Shown in pieces: positions 7,340 through 15,500 of a DNA stretch of 22,787 nucleotides. How positions within the stretch are numbered: position 1 is the first letter of the stretch; each line of letters starts with the position of its first letter. Source of the stretch: a virus; the IMG/VR virus record IMGVR_UViG_3300025141_015510, positions 32,001 to 54,787 of that record. The stretch is one strand, 5' to 3'. The notes under the pieces are model-generated. The model saw nothing but the letters and a program-made list of their open reading frames with translations, did no database searches and had not been told where the DNA came from. The position numbers and the translations under genes were made by a program.

Positions 7340-7525
7340 ATGAGTGAATTAGTATTAACACTGGATGGAAATCGTCCATGGTCGGACGAAGAAGAGACAA
7401 CTGCCTGTAAGGTAGAAATTAAGGATGGTATGACAAGTTCAGAATTCCTTTATCGTTTGCAGGATATGTTTGTAGTAGTATTAGAACAGGAAAATGCTAG
7501 AATAAAGGAGAGTGAAACAAAGTAA
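7340..7525 (+). CDS. Small unknown acidic protein (61 aa)
   Basis: I do not recognise this protein. It has a clear AGGAG site, a short beta-like start (ELVLTLDGN), an acidic stretch (SDEEETT) and a C-terminal amphipathic helix (SEFLYRLQDMFVVVLEQENA) that could mediate an interaction. Its TAA shares a base with the following ATG, so it is likely co-translated with the 200-residue gene next to it. One cysteine and no motif are seen. Confidence 0.6.
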   Translation: MSELVLTLDGNRPWSDEEETTACKVEIKDGMTSSEFLYRLQDMFVVVLEQENARIKESETK

Positions 7526-8127
7526 TGGAAAAAAATGAAGTAACAGCCGCGTGGGGAGGTATAGTAGGTGCTATATTAAAATATAGTCAGACTAGGATTT
7601 CTATGAGGGATGCTTTAGGAGAACTATTAGAAGAAGAAAATGAACTACTAAAAAAGAAGGTTGCTTTGCTTTTTAAGAATCTAACAGATTATGAAGAAAT
7701 CATAGAAGAAGAATTCTTGGGAAATCTTACACAGGATGTTGTAGATCAAGAACCATCAACTGACACATTAGCCAAGCTTTTTGCCGCATCAGTCGAAGAG
7801 GTTCCTCAGTCAGATCTAAATAAGAATAAGTTTTCTGGAGGGATCTGGGATTCTAAAACAAGAGCGGCAAGTGAATTATTGGACAGGAAAAGAATCTCCA
7901 CACAAGAAAAGAAAGACATATTGGAATTAGCTTTTGCAGATTCTGATACTCCAGAGGAATTTCTCACTTCTGTCGTTCGCTGTGCTAATAAATTACCAGC
8001 AGCGGTTCTAGAGGAACTTGATGAAGATGGGTTGGGAATATCAGCGATGGCCGAAGAATTAGAATCAGATGTTCAAGATGCACAAGATGCTTTTGAAAAA
8101 GCTATGAGATCATCGAAGTCGTGGTAA
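7525..8127 (+). CDS. Unknown acidic helical protein (200 aa)
   Basis: I do not recognise this protein. It begins at an ATG overlapping the previous stop (TAATG); the nearest GGAG is about 15 nt upstream, so translation probably depends on coupling. It is predicted mostly helical and strongly acidic: a coiled-coil-like stretch (ALGELLEEENELLKKKVALL), an acidic spacer, a Ser/Lys segment around WDSKTRAASELLDRKRIS, and a C-terminal acidic helix (ELESDVQDAQDAFEKAM). No cysteines in pairs, membrane segment or catalytic motif can be seen. It is followed within 6 nt by the TTG-started nuclease gene. Confidence 0.65.
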   Translation: MEKNEVTAAWGGIVGAILKYSQTRISMRDALGELLEEENELLKKKVALLFKNLTDYEEIIEEEFLGNLTQDVVDQEPSTDTLAKLFAASVEEVPQSDLNKNKFSGGIWDSKTRAASELLDRKRISTQEKKDILELAFADSDTPEEFLTSVVRCANKLPAAVLEELDEDGLGISAMAEELESDVQDAQDAFEKAMRSSKSW

Positions 8128-8133
8128 TAAAAC

Positions 8134-8724
8134 TTGAAGAAGATAAAGACTAAAAGTGTTCAGAAAATTCTGAAACAGGTTATCCCAGATCATTGTATTC
8201 TAGGATTAGATTGTAGCTCTTCTGTCTTAGGATGGGGTCTTATAGATCCTAAGACAGAAGAGTTAATCGCCTATGGCTATTATAATTTAGCTTCTTCTAA
8301 ATATTCTATTCTTGAGAGATTAGATTATCTTTATCAGATTATTAAATCTCTTTGTGAACAATTTTCGCCAAAAGTAGTTGCTATTGAAGAAATTATTAAG
8401 TTTATGAAAGGTCGTTCTAGCGCAGCGACAGTTATTTCTTTAGCATCATTTAATAGAACAGCTGCATTATCTGCTTATCATTCTGTAGGAAATGTCGCTT
8501 TTTTAAATGTTAATACTATTAGAAAAATTATTAAAAACGCTTGTAATTTAAAAGAAAAGATAGACAAAATGGGTATGCCCGATATTATAAAGAGATATTT
8601 ACATAGTGATTTAAAATATTATAAAAAACGTACAACAGGATGGACAGATCAGACTTATGATCAGGCAGATGGAATCGCAACAGCATGGGCTTATGTATTG
8701 GAGAATTATGCCAGTAATAAATAG
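8134..8724 (+). CDS. RuvC-like Holliday junction resolvase / RNase H-fold nuclease
   Basis: The 196-residue protein has the RuvC-type RNase H fold signature: GLDCSSSVLGWGLID near residue 24 (D26), VVAIEEI near 83 (E85/E86), and YDQADGIATAWAY with D176 and D179. These supply the acidic metal ligands for phosphodiester cleavage. Length is close to bacterial RuvC (about 170). It would cut four-way or branched junctions made by the RecA-like recombinase encoded 1 kb away, or debranch DNA before packaging. No ATG occurs in frame until after the first motif, so the start is a TTG at 8134, preceded by a stop and only a weak ribosome binding site. It lacks obvious zinc or extra domains. Confidence 0.85.
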   Translation: MKKIKTKSVQKILKQVIPDHCILGLDCSSSVLGWGLIDPKTEELIAYGYYNLASSKYSILERLDYLYQIIKSLCEQFSPKVVAIEEIIKFMKGRSSAATVISLASFNRTAALSAYHSVGNVAFLNVNTIRKIIKNACNLKEKIDKMGMPDIIKRYLHSDLKYYKKRTTGWTDQTYDQADGIATAWAYVLENYASNK

Positions 8725-8863
8725 GAAACAGAAGATAGTACTCCCGAAGTTTAGAATTATTTCTTGCCCAACTATTAAGATACCAAAACAGTTGGCTGAT
8801 AGAATTAAGAAAAATATTGAGAATAAGAAGAAAAATGCCAGTACTAGAAAAAGGATTAATTGA
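8708..8863 (+). CDS. Small basic protein (51 aa), overlapping the nuclease gene
   Basis: The frame opens at 8657, but the ATG at 8708, preceded by GGAG at about 8700-8703, is the likelier start. This gives a 51-residue, highly basic protein (PKQLADRIKKNIENKKKNAS, ending STRKRIN) that overlaps the last 17 nt of the RuvC-like gene and stops directly before the DnaJ ATG. I do not recognise it. The strong positive charge would suit nucleic-acid binding. Because Lys codons dominate AT-rich DNA, a spurious ORF cannot be excluded, but it fills the gap exactly and keeps the packed gene order. Confidence 0.5.
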   Translation: MPVINRKQKIVLPKFRIISCPTIKIPKQLADRIKKNIENKKKNASTRKRIN

Positions 8864-9802
8864 ATGAATCCATATAAAATCTTAGGTGTTGCCCAAGATG
8901 CCTCTGAGAGTGAAATAAAAAAAGCATTTAAGGAACAGGCAAGAAAGTGGCATCCTGATTTAAATAAAGAAGAAGGCGCGGAAGAAAAGTTTAAAAAAGT
9001 AAATCAAGCATATGAGCAGCTAACAAATAAAACCAACAATGTTACAAATCCGGGGCAGGGTTTTAATCCATTTATGAATATCAATATACATGACTTTTTT
9101 AATAAAAGAAGGTCTGCTAATGCCATAGAGAATATTGGATTTATTTATGTTACACTAGAAGAGGTTATGTCCGGGACTAAAAAGAATATTGAAGTTGTAA
9201 AAAGAAGCACTTGTAATTCTTGTAATGGTGTTGGATATAATTTATCTGAAGAAGATTGTTCTCATTGTGATGGAAAGGGTAGTATTCATTTTCAACAAAG
9301 TGTTATGAGGGTAATGTCACAATGTGGTTTTTGTAAAGCTACAGGCAAAAAAGTATTAGCTGTGTGCGATGTGTGTCAAGGAAATCAGGTAGTTTCTAAT
9401 TCGGAGAAGATAGAAGTCAATATTCCACAGGGCATTGAGCATGGCTCTATGATACAGGTAAAAGATAATTATATGGCTACAATTGCACACGCAGAACATC
9501 CTATCTTTAAAAGAAGTGATAATCCATTACATTTATCACAGTTTACTGATATAGAGTGGCTTGATGCTTTATTAGGCAAGTCGTTGAATATTCCAACGCT
9601 ATCTGGCATAAAGAAAATAAAGTTGAAGCCAGTTGTGCAGCAAAGTTCTACATTGAGAATAAAAGGCAGTGGCCTTGTGGATGAAAATGGCAATAAGGGA
9701 CATATGTTTGTCAAATTAAATATAAATATGCCTAAAGATCTAAGTGAAAAACAAATAAAATTGTTAAAAGAAATAAGGAGAGAAAATGGCGGAAAATCCT
9801 GA
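8864..9802 (+). CDS. dnaJ: DnaJ (Hsp40) co-chaperone, class A
   Basis: The J domain occupies residues 1-55 with HPD at 30-32 (KWHPDLN), the loop that stimulates DnaK ATPase. A short Gly/Phe segment follows (GQGFNPFM), then the substrate-binding part with the zinc centre: four C-x-x-C units beginning at residue 117 ([32 protein letters not shown]). All eight cysteines are kept, but the last two units lose one glycine each. The two C-terminal beta domains follow ([32 protein letters not shown]). At 312 residues it is shorter than E. coli DnaJ (376) mainly because the Gly/Phe region is reduced. No DnaK is visible, so it probably directs host DnaK. In lambda, DnaJ/DnaK remodel the replication complex, and its place between nuclease and recombinase fits such a use. 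It overlaps the recombinase gene by 17 nt. Confidence 0.95.
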   Translation: MNPYKILGVAQDASESEIKKAFKEQARKWHPDLNKEEGAEEKFKKVNQAYEQLTNKTNNVTNPGQGFNPFMNINIHDFFNKRRSANAIENIGFIYVTLEEVMSGTKKNIEVVKRSTCNSCNGVGYNLSEEDCSHCDGKGSIHFQQSVMRVMSQCGFCKATGKKVLAVCDVCQGNQVVSNSEKIEVNIPQGIEHGSMIQVKDNYMATIAHAEHPIFKRSDNPLHLSQFTDIEWLDALLGKSLNIPTLSGIKKIKLKPVVQQSSTLRIKGSGLVDENGNKGHMFVKLNINMPKDLSEKQIKLLKEIRRENGGKS

Positions 9803-10925
9803 TACAATAGGACTAATGGATTCTTTCAAAGAGCTAAATAAAACTTTTGGTGGCTTTGGATTATTTGTTGGTGATGATGAAAAGATTGAACCCGTTGAGC
9901 CAATATCTTCGGGAAGTTTAGTTGTTGATGACATTCTTGGAATTGGAGGATATCCAAGGGGAAGAATGGTGCAATTTGCTGGTAAAGAGAGCAGTGGCAA
10001 GACCTTTCAGTCAATAATGGTAATTAAGGAGTGGCAGAAAAAGCATCCCAAAAACTGGGCATTATTTATTGATGCTGAATATACTTATGATGAAGGATGG
10101 TTTAGATCCTTGGGTGTTGATACAAGTAGACTGATGATATTTAAGGAAAGCAGTGGCACAAAAATTTGGAATTTCTTATGTGGAACTCCGAAGCAAAATA
10201 AGGTTACAAAAAAGATTACTACAGTTCCTGGCCTATTACAAAATATTATTGATGCTAAGAAGGATGATGATGAAAATAATCCAATGAAATATTGTGGAGT
10301 TATTGTTCTTGATAGTATAGCGCAAGTTGTTCCACCAGTTGAAGAAGCTTCTGTAATTGGTAAGCAGAATATGGCCCCAATGGCACGATTTTTGTCTGAT
10401 GCTTTAAGAAGACTAACTCCTCTTGTTGGACAAGCTAATGTTTTATTTATTTCTACAAATCACATTCATATTAATATTGGTCAAATGTATGGAGATCCTG
10501 AGACAACATCTGGTGGAAGAGCATGGAAACATGCCTGTTCCACCATGGTTAATTTTGCGGCTCAAATACAAAAAGATAATTTGATCAAAGATGAGGCGAC
10601 AGGTGAAACTGTTGGTCACAAGGTTAAGATTAAGGTTGAGAAAAATAAGTGTGCTCCTCCAAATAAGGAATGTGAGTTTGATATTAAGTATGTTGATGGA
10701 ATTGTAAATAGGCATTTAGAGATAGGAGCTTTGGCAATTAAATATAATGTAGTAGAAAGACCCAATAATGTCATGTATGAGTATGATGACAGGAAATGGA
10801 AGGGGAGAGATAATTTTCTTCAGGCTTTAGAGTTAGACGAGGAATTACAAAATAATTTGCTGAAGACAATTGAGAAAATTCAGGAAATGAATAGACAAAA
10901 AATAGAATCCGAGGAGGACGAATAG
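9786..10925 (+). CDS. recA: RecA/UvsX-type recombinase
   Basis: The 379-residue protein has the RecA core: Walker A GKESSGKT at residues 66-73 (RecA has GPESSGKT), the aromatic/acidic segment [14 protein letters not shown] like RecA's 'AFIDAEHALDP', Walker [13 protein letters not shown] near 174, the L1-like region [20 protein letters not shown], and a [20 protein letters not shown] stretch followed by [10 protein letters not shown], paralleling RecA's 'TNQ...GNPETTTGG-A-KFYAS'. An insertion around residues 130-155 ([12 protein letters not shown]) is Lys-rich. The C-terminus is acidic (ESEEDE), as in RecA. It polymerises on single-stranded DNA and drives strand exchange; partners nearby are the SSB, a possible mediator and the RuvC-like nuclease. 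AAGGAG precedes the ATG, which lies inside the DnaJ gene's end. Confidence 0.95.
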   Translation: MAENPDTIGLMDSFKELNKTFGGFGLFVGDDEKIEPVEPISSGSLVVDDILGIGGYPRGRMVQFAGKESSGKTFQSIMVIKEWQKKHPKNWALFIDAEYTYDEGWFRSLGVDTSRLMIFKESSGTKIWNFLCGTPKQNKVTKKITTVPGLLQNIIDAKKDDDENNPMKYCGVIVLDSIAQVVPPVEEASVIGKQNMAPMARFLSDALRRLTPLVGQANVLFISTNHIHINIGQMYGDPETTSGGRAWKHACSTMVNFAAQIQKDNLIKDEATGETVGHKVKIKVEKNKCAPPNKECEFDIKYVDGIVNRHLEIGALAIKYNVVERPNNVMYEYDDRKWKGRDNFLQALELDEELQNNLLKTIEKIQEMNRQKIESEEDE

Positions 10926-11252
10926 ATGTTATTAACATGTACAAATAAAGGTTGCTTACAATCTAATGAAGCAAAATTGAACAGAAAGACCAATAAGGTA
11001 ATGTGTATGGAGTGTGGCCAAGAAATTGGAGGCATTACAGACACTTTTAAGAAGATTTTGGATAGTCAGGGCCAAATTATGCGAGCAGAGTCTAAGGCAA
11101 TGTCAGTACAATGTGGTGCATGTAAAAAGAAGTGTGATATTAATATTAAAGAAAATAAGCCATTTTGTAGCTTATGCGATGAAGAATTACAGCTATCTGA
11201 CACTTTTTTCAATATGGCTAAAACAATGATAGAGAAAGGGAGCGATGAATAG
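10926..11252 (+). CDS. Double zinc-ribbon protein (108 aa)
   Basis: Two zinc ribbons are visible: C5/C10 with C27/C30, and C63/C66 with C81/C84. Each is followed by the same element, an acidic/amide patch and then S/T-D-T-F leading into a helix (ITDTFKKIL and LSDTFFNMA), so the protein is an internal duplication of a ribbon-plus-helix unit. It begins right after the recombinase stop and its end overlaps the primase start by 8 nt. Zinc ribbons often bind nucleic acid. The primase gene next door has no zinc-binding domain of its own, so this protein may supply that function in trans. This is inference: the cysteine spacing differs from the C-x2-H...C-x2-C of classical DnaG zinc domains. A transcription-factor-like ribbon is the alternative. 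Confidence 0.75.
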   Translation: MLLTCTNKGCLQSNEAKLNRKTNKVMCMECGQEIGGITDTFKKILDSQGQIMRAESKAMSVQCGACKKKCDINIKENKPFCSLCDEELQLSDTFFNMAKTMIEKGSDE

Positions 11253-11958
11253 TCCTAAAACTATAAATAGAGTTATAGATTTTTGCCACAAATCTCTTTT
11301 AGAAGATAATAGGGGTTTGAGCTATTTACAAGATTCTAGAAATTTAGATATAGAGATTATTAAAGAATTTTCTTTAGGATTATTTCCACAAGACATACGT
11401 GTATTGTTTCAAGTAGCAGATCCACAAATTTTAAGAAAGATTAATATAATTACGAATGCTTCTCACAGCGTATTTAAGACTTGGGAAATAATTTTTCCTG
11501 TACGAGATGGTTTTGGTGTACCAGTTGCTTTGGCAGGTAGATTGATAGAGGCCAATAATAAATTATCTAAATATATGAACACACCTTATCAAAAGAAAAA
11601 TTATCTTTTTGGTCTTGATTTAGCAAAAAAGACCATTTTAAAAGAAGATAAAGTATATGTTGTAGAAGGATATTTTGATGTAATCAAGGCTCATCAACAT
11701 AATATCAAAAATGTAGTTGGAGTATGTAGTTCTTTTTTAACCAGAAGACAACTATCTTTATTGTCGCGATACACTGAAAATATAATTTTAATGTTGGACA
11801 ATGATGAGCCTGGCAAGAGAAATACTCAAAAAATACTTTCTAGATTTGAAAATCTTAATGGTGTAAAAATGTCACATTTAAATCCTTTTTGCTCTGATAC
11901 GAAAGACTTAGACGAATTTCTAGACAAGTATGGACCAAAAAAATTAATATTGAGGTGA
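11245..11958 (+). CDS. DnaG-type primase, catalytic core only
   Basis: The 237 residues align with the RNA polymerase domain of DnaG: an N-terminal segment (SYLQDSRNLDIEIIKEFSLG) like 'YL-x-x-RGL-x-x-x-x-I-x-x-F-x-x-G', then WEIIFPVRDGFGVPVALAGR, KYMNTP (DnaG KYLNSP), LFGLDLAKK, and the Toprim motifs VEGYFDV at residues 140-146 (catalytic Glu 141) and MLDNDEPGKR from 183 (D185, D187). The usual N-terminal zinc domain (about 100 residues) and C-terminal helicase-binding domain are absent, so the protein is less than half the length of E. coli DnaG (581). It would lay RNA primers for the DnaE-type polymerase. AAAGGGAG precedes the ATG. The adjacent double zinc-ribbon gene may compensate for the missing domain. 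Confidence 0.9.
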   Translation: MNSPKTINRVIDFCHKSLLEDNRGLSYLQDSRNLDIEIIKEFSLGLFPQDIRVLFQVADPQILRKINIITNASHSVFKTWEIIFPVRDGFGVPVALAGRLIEANNKLSKYMNTPYQKKNYLFGLDLAKKTILKEDKVYVVEGYFDVIKAHQHNIKNVVGVCSSFLTRRQLSLLSRYTENIILMLDNDEPGKRNTQKILSRFENLNGVKMSHLNPFCSDTKDLDEFLDKYGPKKLILR

Positions 11959-11965
11959 TATTTTA

Positions 11966-12400
11966 ATGGCAGGAAAAAAAAACAAATCAGACTCGTATCA
12001 GTATAAAATTATAGAAATACCCATAGATCCCTCATTGTTAGGTGAATTTTCTAACAATGAGGGGTTGGGGGGATTTTTACATATTTCTTCTCATTCAGAA
12101 GAACATGATGAATTAAAAAAACAGTTATTGGTTGAAGTATATAGACTTATTTCAACTGAGCTTACTGCTAGACAGGCAGAAGTAGTATATATGTTTTTAG
12201 AAGGTAAGACTCAAATGGAAATAGCGGAAGTGCTTGGAGTACATCAAACATCAGTACACAAGTGTTTAAAGGGTAATATAGATTACACAAATGGAAAAAA
12301 AAGATATGGTGGGGCCATTAAAAAGTTAAAGAAGCTATGTAAAAAAGATGAAAATATTGGATCTATATTAAAGAGCATTAGATCTTGTAAATTTGATTAA
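11966..12400 (+). CDS. Small protein with sigma region 4-like helix-turn-helix
   Basis: Within the 144 residues, LTARQAEVVYMFLEGKTQME followed by IAEVLGVHQTSVHKCLKG closely follows sigma70 region 4 and the related LuxR/ECF helix-turn-helix ('L-x-x-R-x-x-x-V-x-x-x-x-x-x-G-x-x-x-x-E-I-A-x-x-L-G-x-x-x-x-x-V'). A basic helix (YGGAIKKLKKLCKK) follows. No region 2 is seen, though the first 60 residues are uncharacterised. It has a strong GAGGTGA site. As the last gene before the structured leader and the change to probable virion genes, it is a candidate late-transcription factor. Small split sigma-like proteins are known in phages, for example T4 gp55. It could also be a plain DNA-binding repressor or activator. 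Confidence 0.7.
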   Translation: MAGKKNKSDSYQYKIIEIPIDPSLLGEFSNNEGLGGFLHISSHSEEHDELKKQLLVEVYRLISTELTARQAEVVYMFLEGKTQMEIAEVLGVHQTSVHKCLKGNIDYTNGKKRYGGAIKKLKKLCKKDENIGSILKSIRSCKFD

Positions 12401-12408
12401 TTTTATTT

Positions 12409-12479
12409 TTTATATAATTAAGATATGGGCGCGGGGGTAGTCCGTCTAGATTTTACTATCGCGATCCTTATTATATAAA
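12409..12479 (+). other. Structured intergenic stem-loop between sigma-like and modular-protein genes
   Basis: In the 177-nt gap, bases 12409-12424 pair with 12464-12479 (AT-rich, two mismatches). Inside, a GC-rich part can form CGC 12430-12432 with GCG 12461-12463 and GGTAGT 12436-12441 with ACTATC 12455-12460, leaving a 13-nt loop. The GC-rich centre (GGGCGCGGGGGTAG) stands out from its AT-rich surroundings. No T-run follows, so it is not a classical terminator. It may be a structured RNA, a processing site or an operator. A tRNA was considered and ruled out. Confidence 0.45.
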
Positions 12480-12523
12480 GATTTCCTCTCTTTAAGAAAA
12501 TTTTCTCAGATTTTTCATTCAAC

Positions 12524-12564
12524 CTATCAATAACCCAGCATTATCTTGAATATTTTATTGATAG
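12524..12564 (+). promoter_or_regulatory. Hairpin ending at the ribosome binding site of the modular-protein gene
   Basis: CTATCAATAA at 12524-12533 pairs perfectly with TTATTGATAG at 12555-12564, leaving a 21-nt loop. The right arm overlaps the first bases of the AGAGG (12563-12567) that serves the ATG at 12578. It could modulate translation of the large gene. A 12-bp palindrome (AGAAAATTTTCT, about 12495-12506) lies just upstream. The pairing is visible; the regulatory role is inferred. Confidence 0.4.
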
Positions 12565-12577
12565 AGGTATATTAAAA

Positions 12578-15500
12578 ATGCTAGAAAATTTTGCGATAGA
12601 TTATAAAGAGATTCTTAATAAGTTAGATGGAAATCAAAACATGAAGCCAGTAAAAGGTAATGAAGACAAGATGATACGAGTTGCCTTTGACTTTTTTAGG
12701 CTTAAGGACGCTGATCCTGAGACACTTTGGCAAGTACAAAAGGCAGATGACGGTCAGGAATATTTAATGAGGACTTTTTCTGATGATGAATCAGAGGAGA
12801 AGTTGAAAGTTGAGTCTGACTGGGATGTACAATTAAACAAAGAGGCGTCAGATCTTACTATATATAAGTCTGATGTACCAGTTCACCGAATGAATTTGGA
12901 TAAGATGAAAATAGGGCGCGAAGAGTCCGAGAGCTTTCGCGCTTTTGTTTTGGGAAAGCTTCGCAGAAAAGATTCTAGTTTCTTACAAAGTCTTGCCATG
13001 GAGATGCCTTTAAATAAGATCGCTTCTCTAAAAAATGCTGGTATTATTGATTTGGATGATACTCGCACTAAGGCAGAATGGGAAGTTTTAAATAAGCAAG
13101 CTGCAGCCGGCACAGAGTTTCTTGAAAGTGTAAATAACTGGTTAAAAGAAGCATATTCATTATTGCCGTATATGTTAAAAAATAAGGCATCACTTACAGC
13201 AATGCTTAAAAATATAAAAGCATCACTTAACAATCATCAAAAATTATGGAATATTCTTCCTGGTGCCCAAGAAATGATTTACAGGGGAGAGATTGGTGGT
13301 AAACTAACTGCCGTTAGGTCTCTTTATCAAAATATGGAAAAAGCTTATGGGCAGATTCAAGAATTTCCATCAAAAAAAGCTGCTATGGCGATGCAGAAAT
13401 TTGCTAGAGCGATACCGCAAAAAATTCGCGTTGAGGGAATTCCTTATTTTTGGGAAAGAGATTATAGAAGGAACCCTATGGGAAATTGGCTTACTCATGA
13501 GGGCTGGTTTACATTTTCTGGCGAAGAAGGATCTTCAAAATATACTCATGCACTAAAAGATAGAAAAGGATATTTATATGTTCGCCTATCTCAAGATAAT
13601 AGTAATGTTACTTTATTGAGTCCTGATATTAAATCAGAGAATGGAGAGATGATAGCTATGTCTATTCCAGGAAATATAGCAAGGAAAAAATTTCCTATTA
13701 CGGACAGAAGTGAACAGAATATTGCCACGGATGATGTTGTTGACTCAGAAGTTACAAGAGCTGTGAAAGATGTAGAATCACTTGTGGAAGAAGGCCGAAG
13801 GCAATCAGATGAGGCATTACAGAGGGTAAAGCGCAAAACCCAAAAACAAAGAAAAAGAAGAAATTACTGGTATAAAGATGCCAATGTTGGCCGAGTACAG
13901 AAATTATTAGGTTTTAGTGGGCGGCAATTAGATAGCAAGTGGGGCCCAAAAACTCGTAATGCGTGGAATACTTTTATAAAGAATAATCCCGCAGCCTCAG
14001 AAGAATATGGAATGAGGCCAATTTCTGGAAGAGCAAAGCCAAACCCAGCAACATTACAGTGGTTTGTTAAGAACTTTAAGGTTTTAAAAGGGCAGACTAT
14101 GGAGGAACTTAGTCAGTGGGCAAAAAAACGACAAACAAAAAAGCCAGCGGCTGTAGCAAAAACACCAACGCCTGGAGCAAAAACACCAACGCCTGGAGCA
14201 AAAAAGCCAGCGGCTGGAGCAAAAACACCAGTAGCTGCGGCAGATGATCAGTGGTCATTAGCTTTTCAAAATCTTAATTTAAAAAAAGAAGCAAAAGAAG
14301 TTACGTCGGCAATTAAGTTGAGCGGGATACCTTATTTCTGGGAGAGAAAAGATAGCATGGGCCTTACAATAAGTGGATGGTTTAAGCATCAAGCTCATGA
14401 ATATTATACCTATAATGACCCAGATGGGAATTTTATTTTATATGTAGAGGCACTTCCCAATGGAAAAGGCGCTAAGATTCAGTCAGTTATGTTGTCTGAT
14501 GGTAACAGAGATATTGAGGCTCCTCCCAAACTAGCAGCAAAGATTTTTCCTATTCGTGGGAGTAGTTCCAAAATGAAAACACTTAAGTCAAAATATGATC
14601 CTGCTCCCAGTGGGAACTCCAGTTGGGTGCCCGAGTGGGGAAATTATATTAAGTATCTAGTTACTACCCAAGAGTTAGCACCTGGGACTGTACTTTCACA
14701 TGATAATATTACTTGGACAAAAAAACAACGCAGAGACCCACAAATTTCATCAGGAGGGTATGTTCCGTATTCTAAGTTGAAGAAAATTATTGGGCATAAG
14801 TTAACTGTACCAGTAAGGGAACATGGTTTAATTCCTTGGTCGGGAATAAAAGGTAATAGAAGGCGCAAGACTCCGCAATCAATACAATATAATGTTTCTG
14901 TCTCTAATGTACAAAAAGTATTAAGTGATTTGGGATATTACAGAGACACTATAGATGGTAAGTGGGGCCCAAATAGCAGAAATGCTTGGAATGCTTTTGT
15001 TGGTAAATTTACCTCATCCTCTCAAAGAAATGGATTAAAAATATATTCAGGAAGACAAAGGCCAAGTGAAAAAGAATTATGGCATTTTATTGGAACATAT
15101 AAAAAGCTAATGACGAATCAGCCAAAAATGGAATTAGATCCCGTAAGAGTTAAGAAAGTAAAGGAAGTGGCCCAGAGAGGTTTTGAAAAAACGAAAGATT
15201 GGGCTTCTCGGCAGATTAGTGATTTTATTTCAGACAAAAAAGCTCCGACTGCTACTGTAAAAAAACAAAAAAAACCTAGCAATGCGCCGTCCTCTGCAGA
15301 TGATCAATGGTCATTAGCTTTTCAAAATCTTAATTTCAAAAAACAAGCAGATTTAATAACTAAAAAACAGCAAATATTAATGGATTTTGACGATTGTATT
15401 GATGACATAAATCGTGCTGCTTGGCTTTATACAGACCATATTCGTCATATAGAAGACAAATGTCCACTAAACAAAGTACAATACTCTGATGGGTTACAAC

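Noticed and set aside
12421-12495. A possible tRNA in the GC-rich intergenic stem-loop (GGTAG resembles a D-arm)
   Set aside because: No anticodon arm, T-arm (GTTC-x-A) or 7-bp acceptor stem can be drawn; the pairing is a single nested hairpin.
12546-12573. TTGAAT - 16 bp - TATATT promoter just before the giant gene
   Set aside because: Transcription would start at or after the ATG at 12578, losing the ribosome binding site.
14141-14245. CRISPR-like or regulatory direct repeats
   Set aside because: The units are 21 bp, contiguous, in frame and encode a peptide linker; there are no spacers. The same holds for 17375-17410 and 22653-22787.
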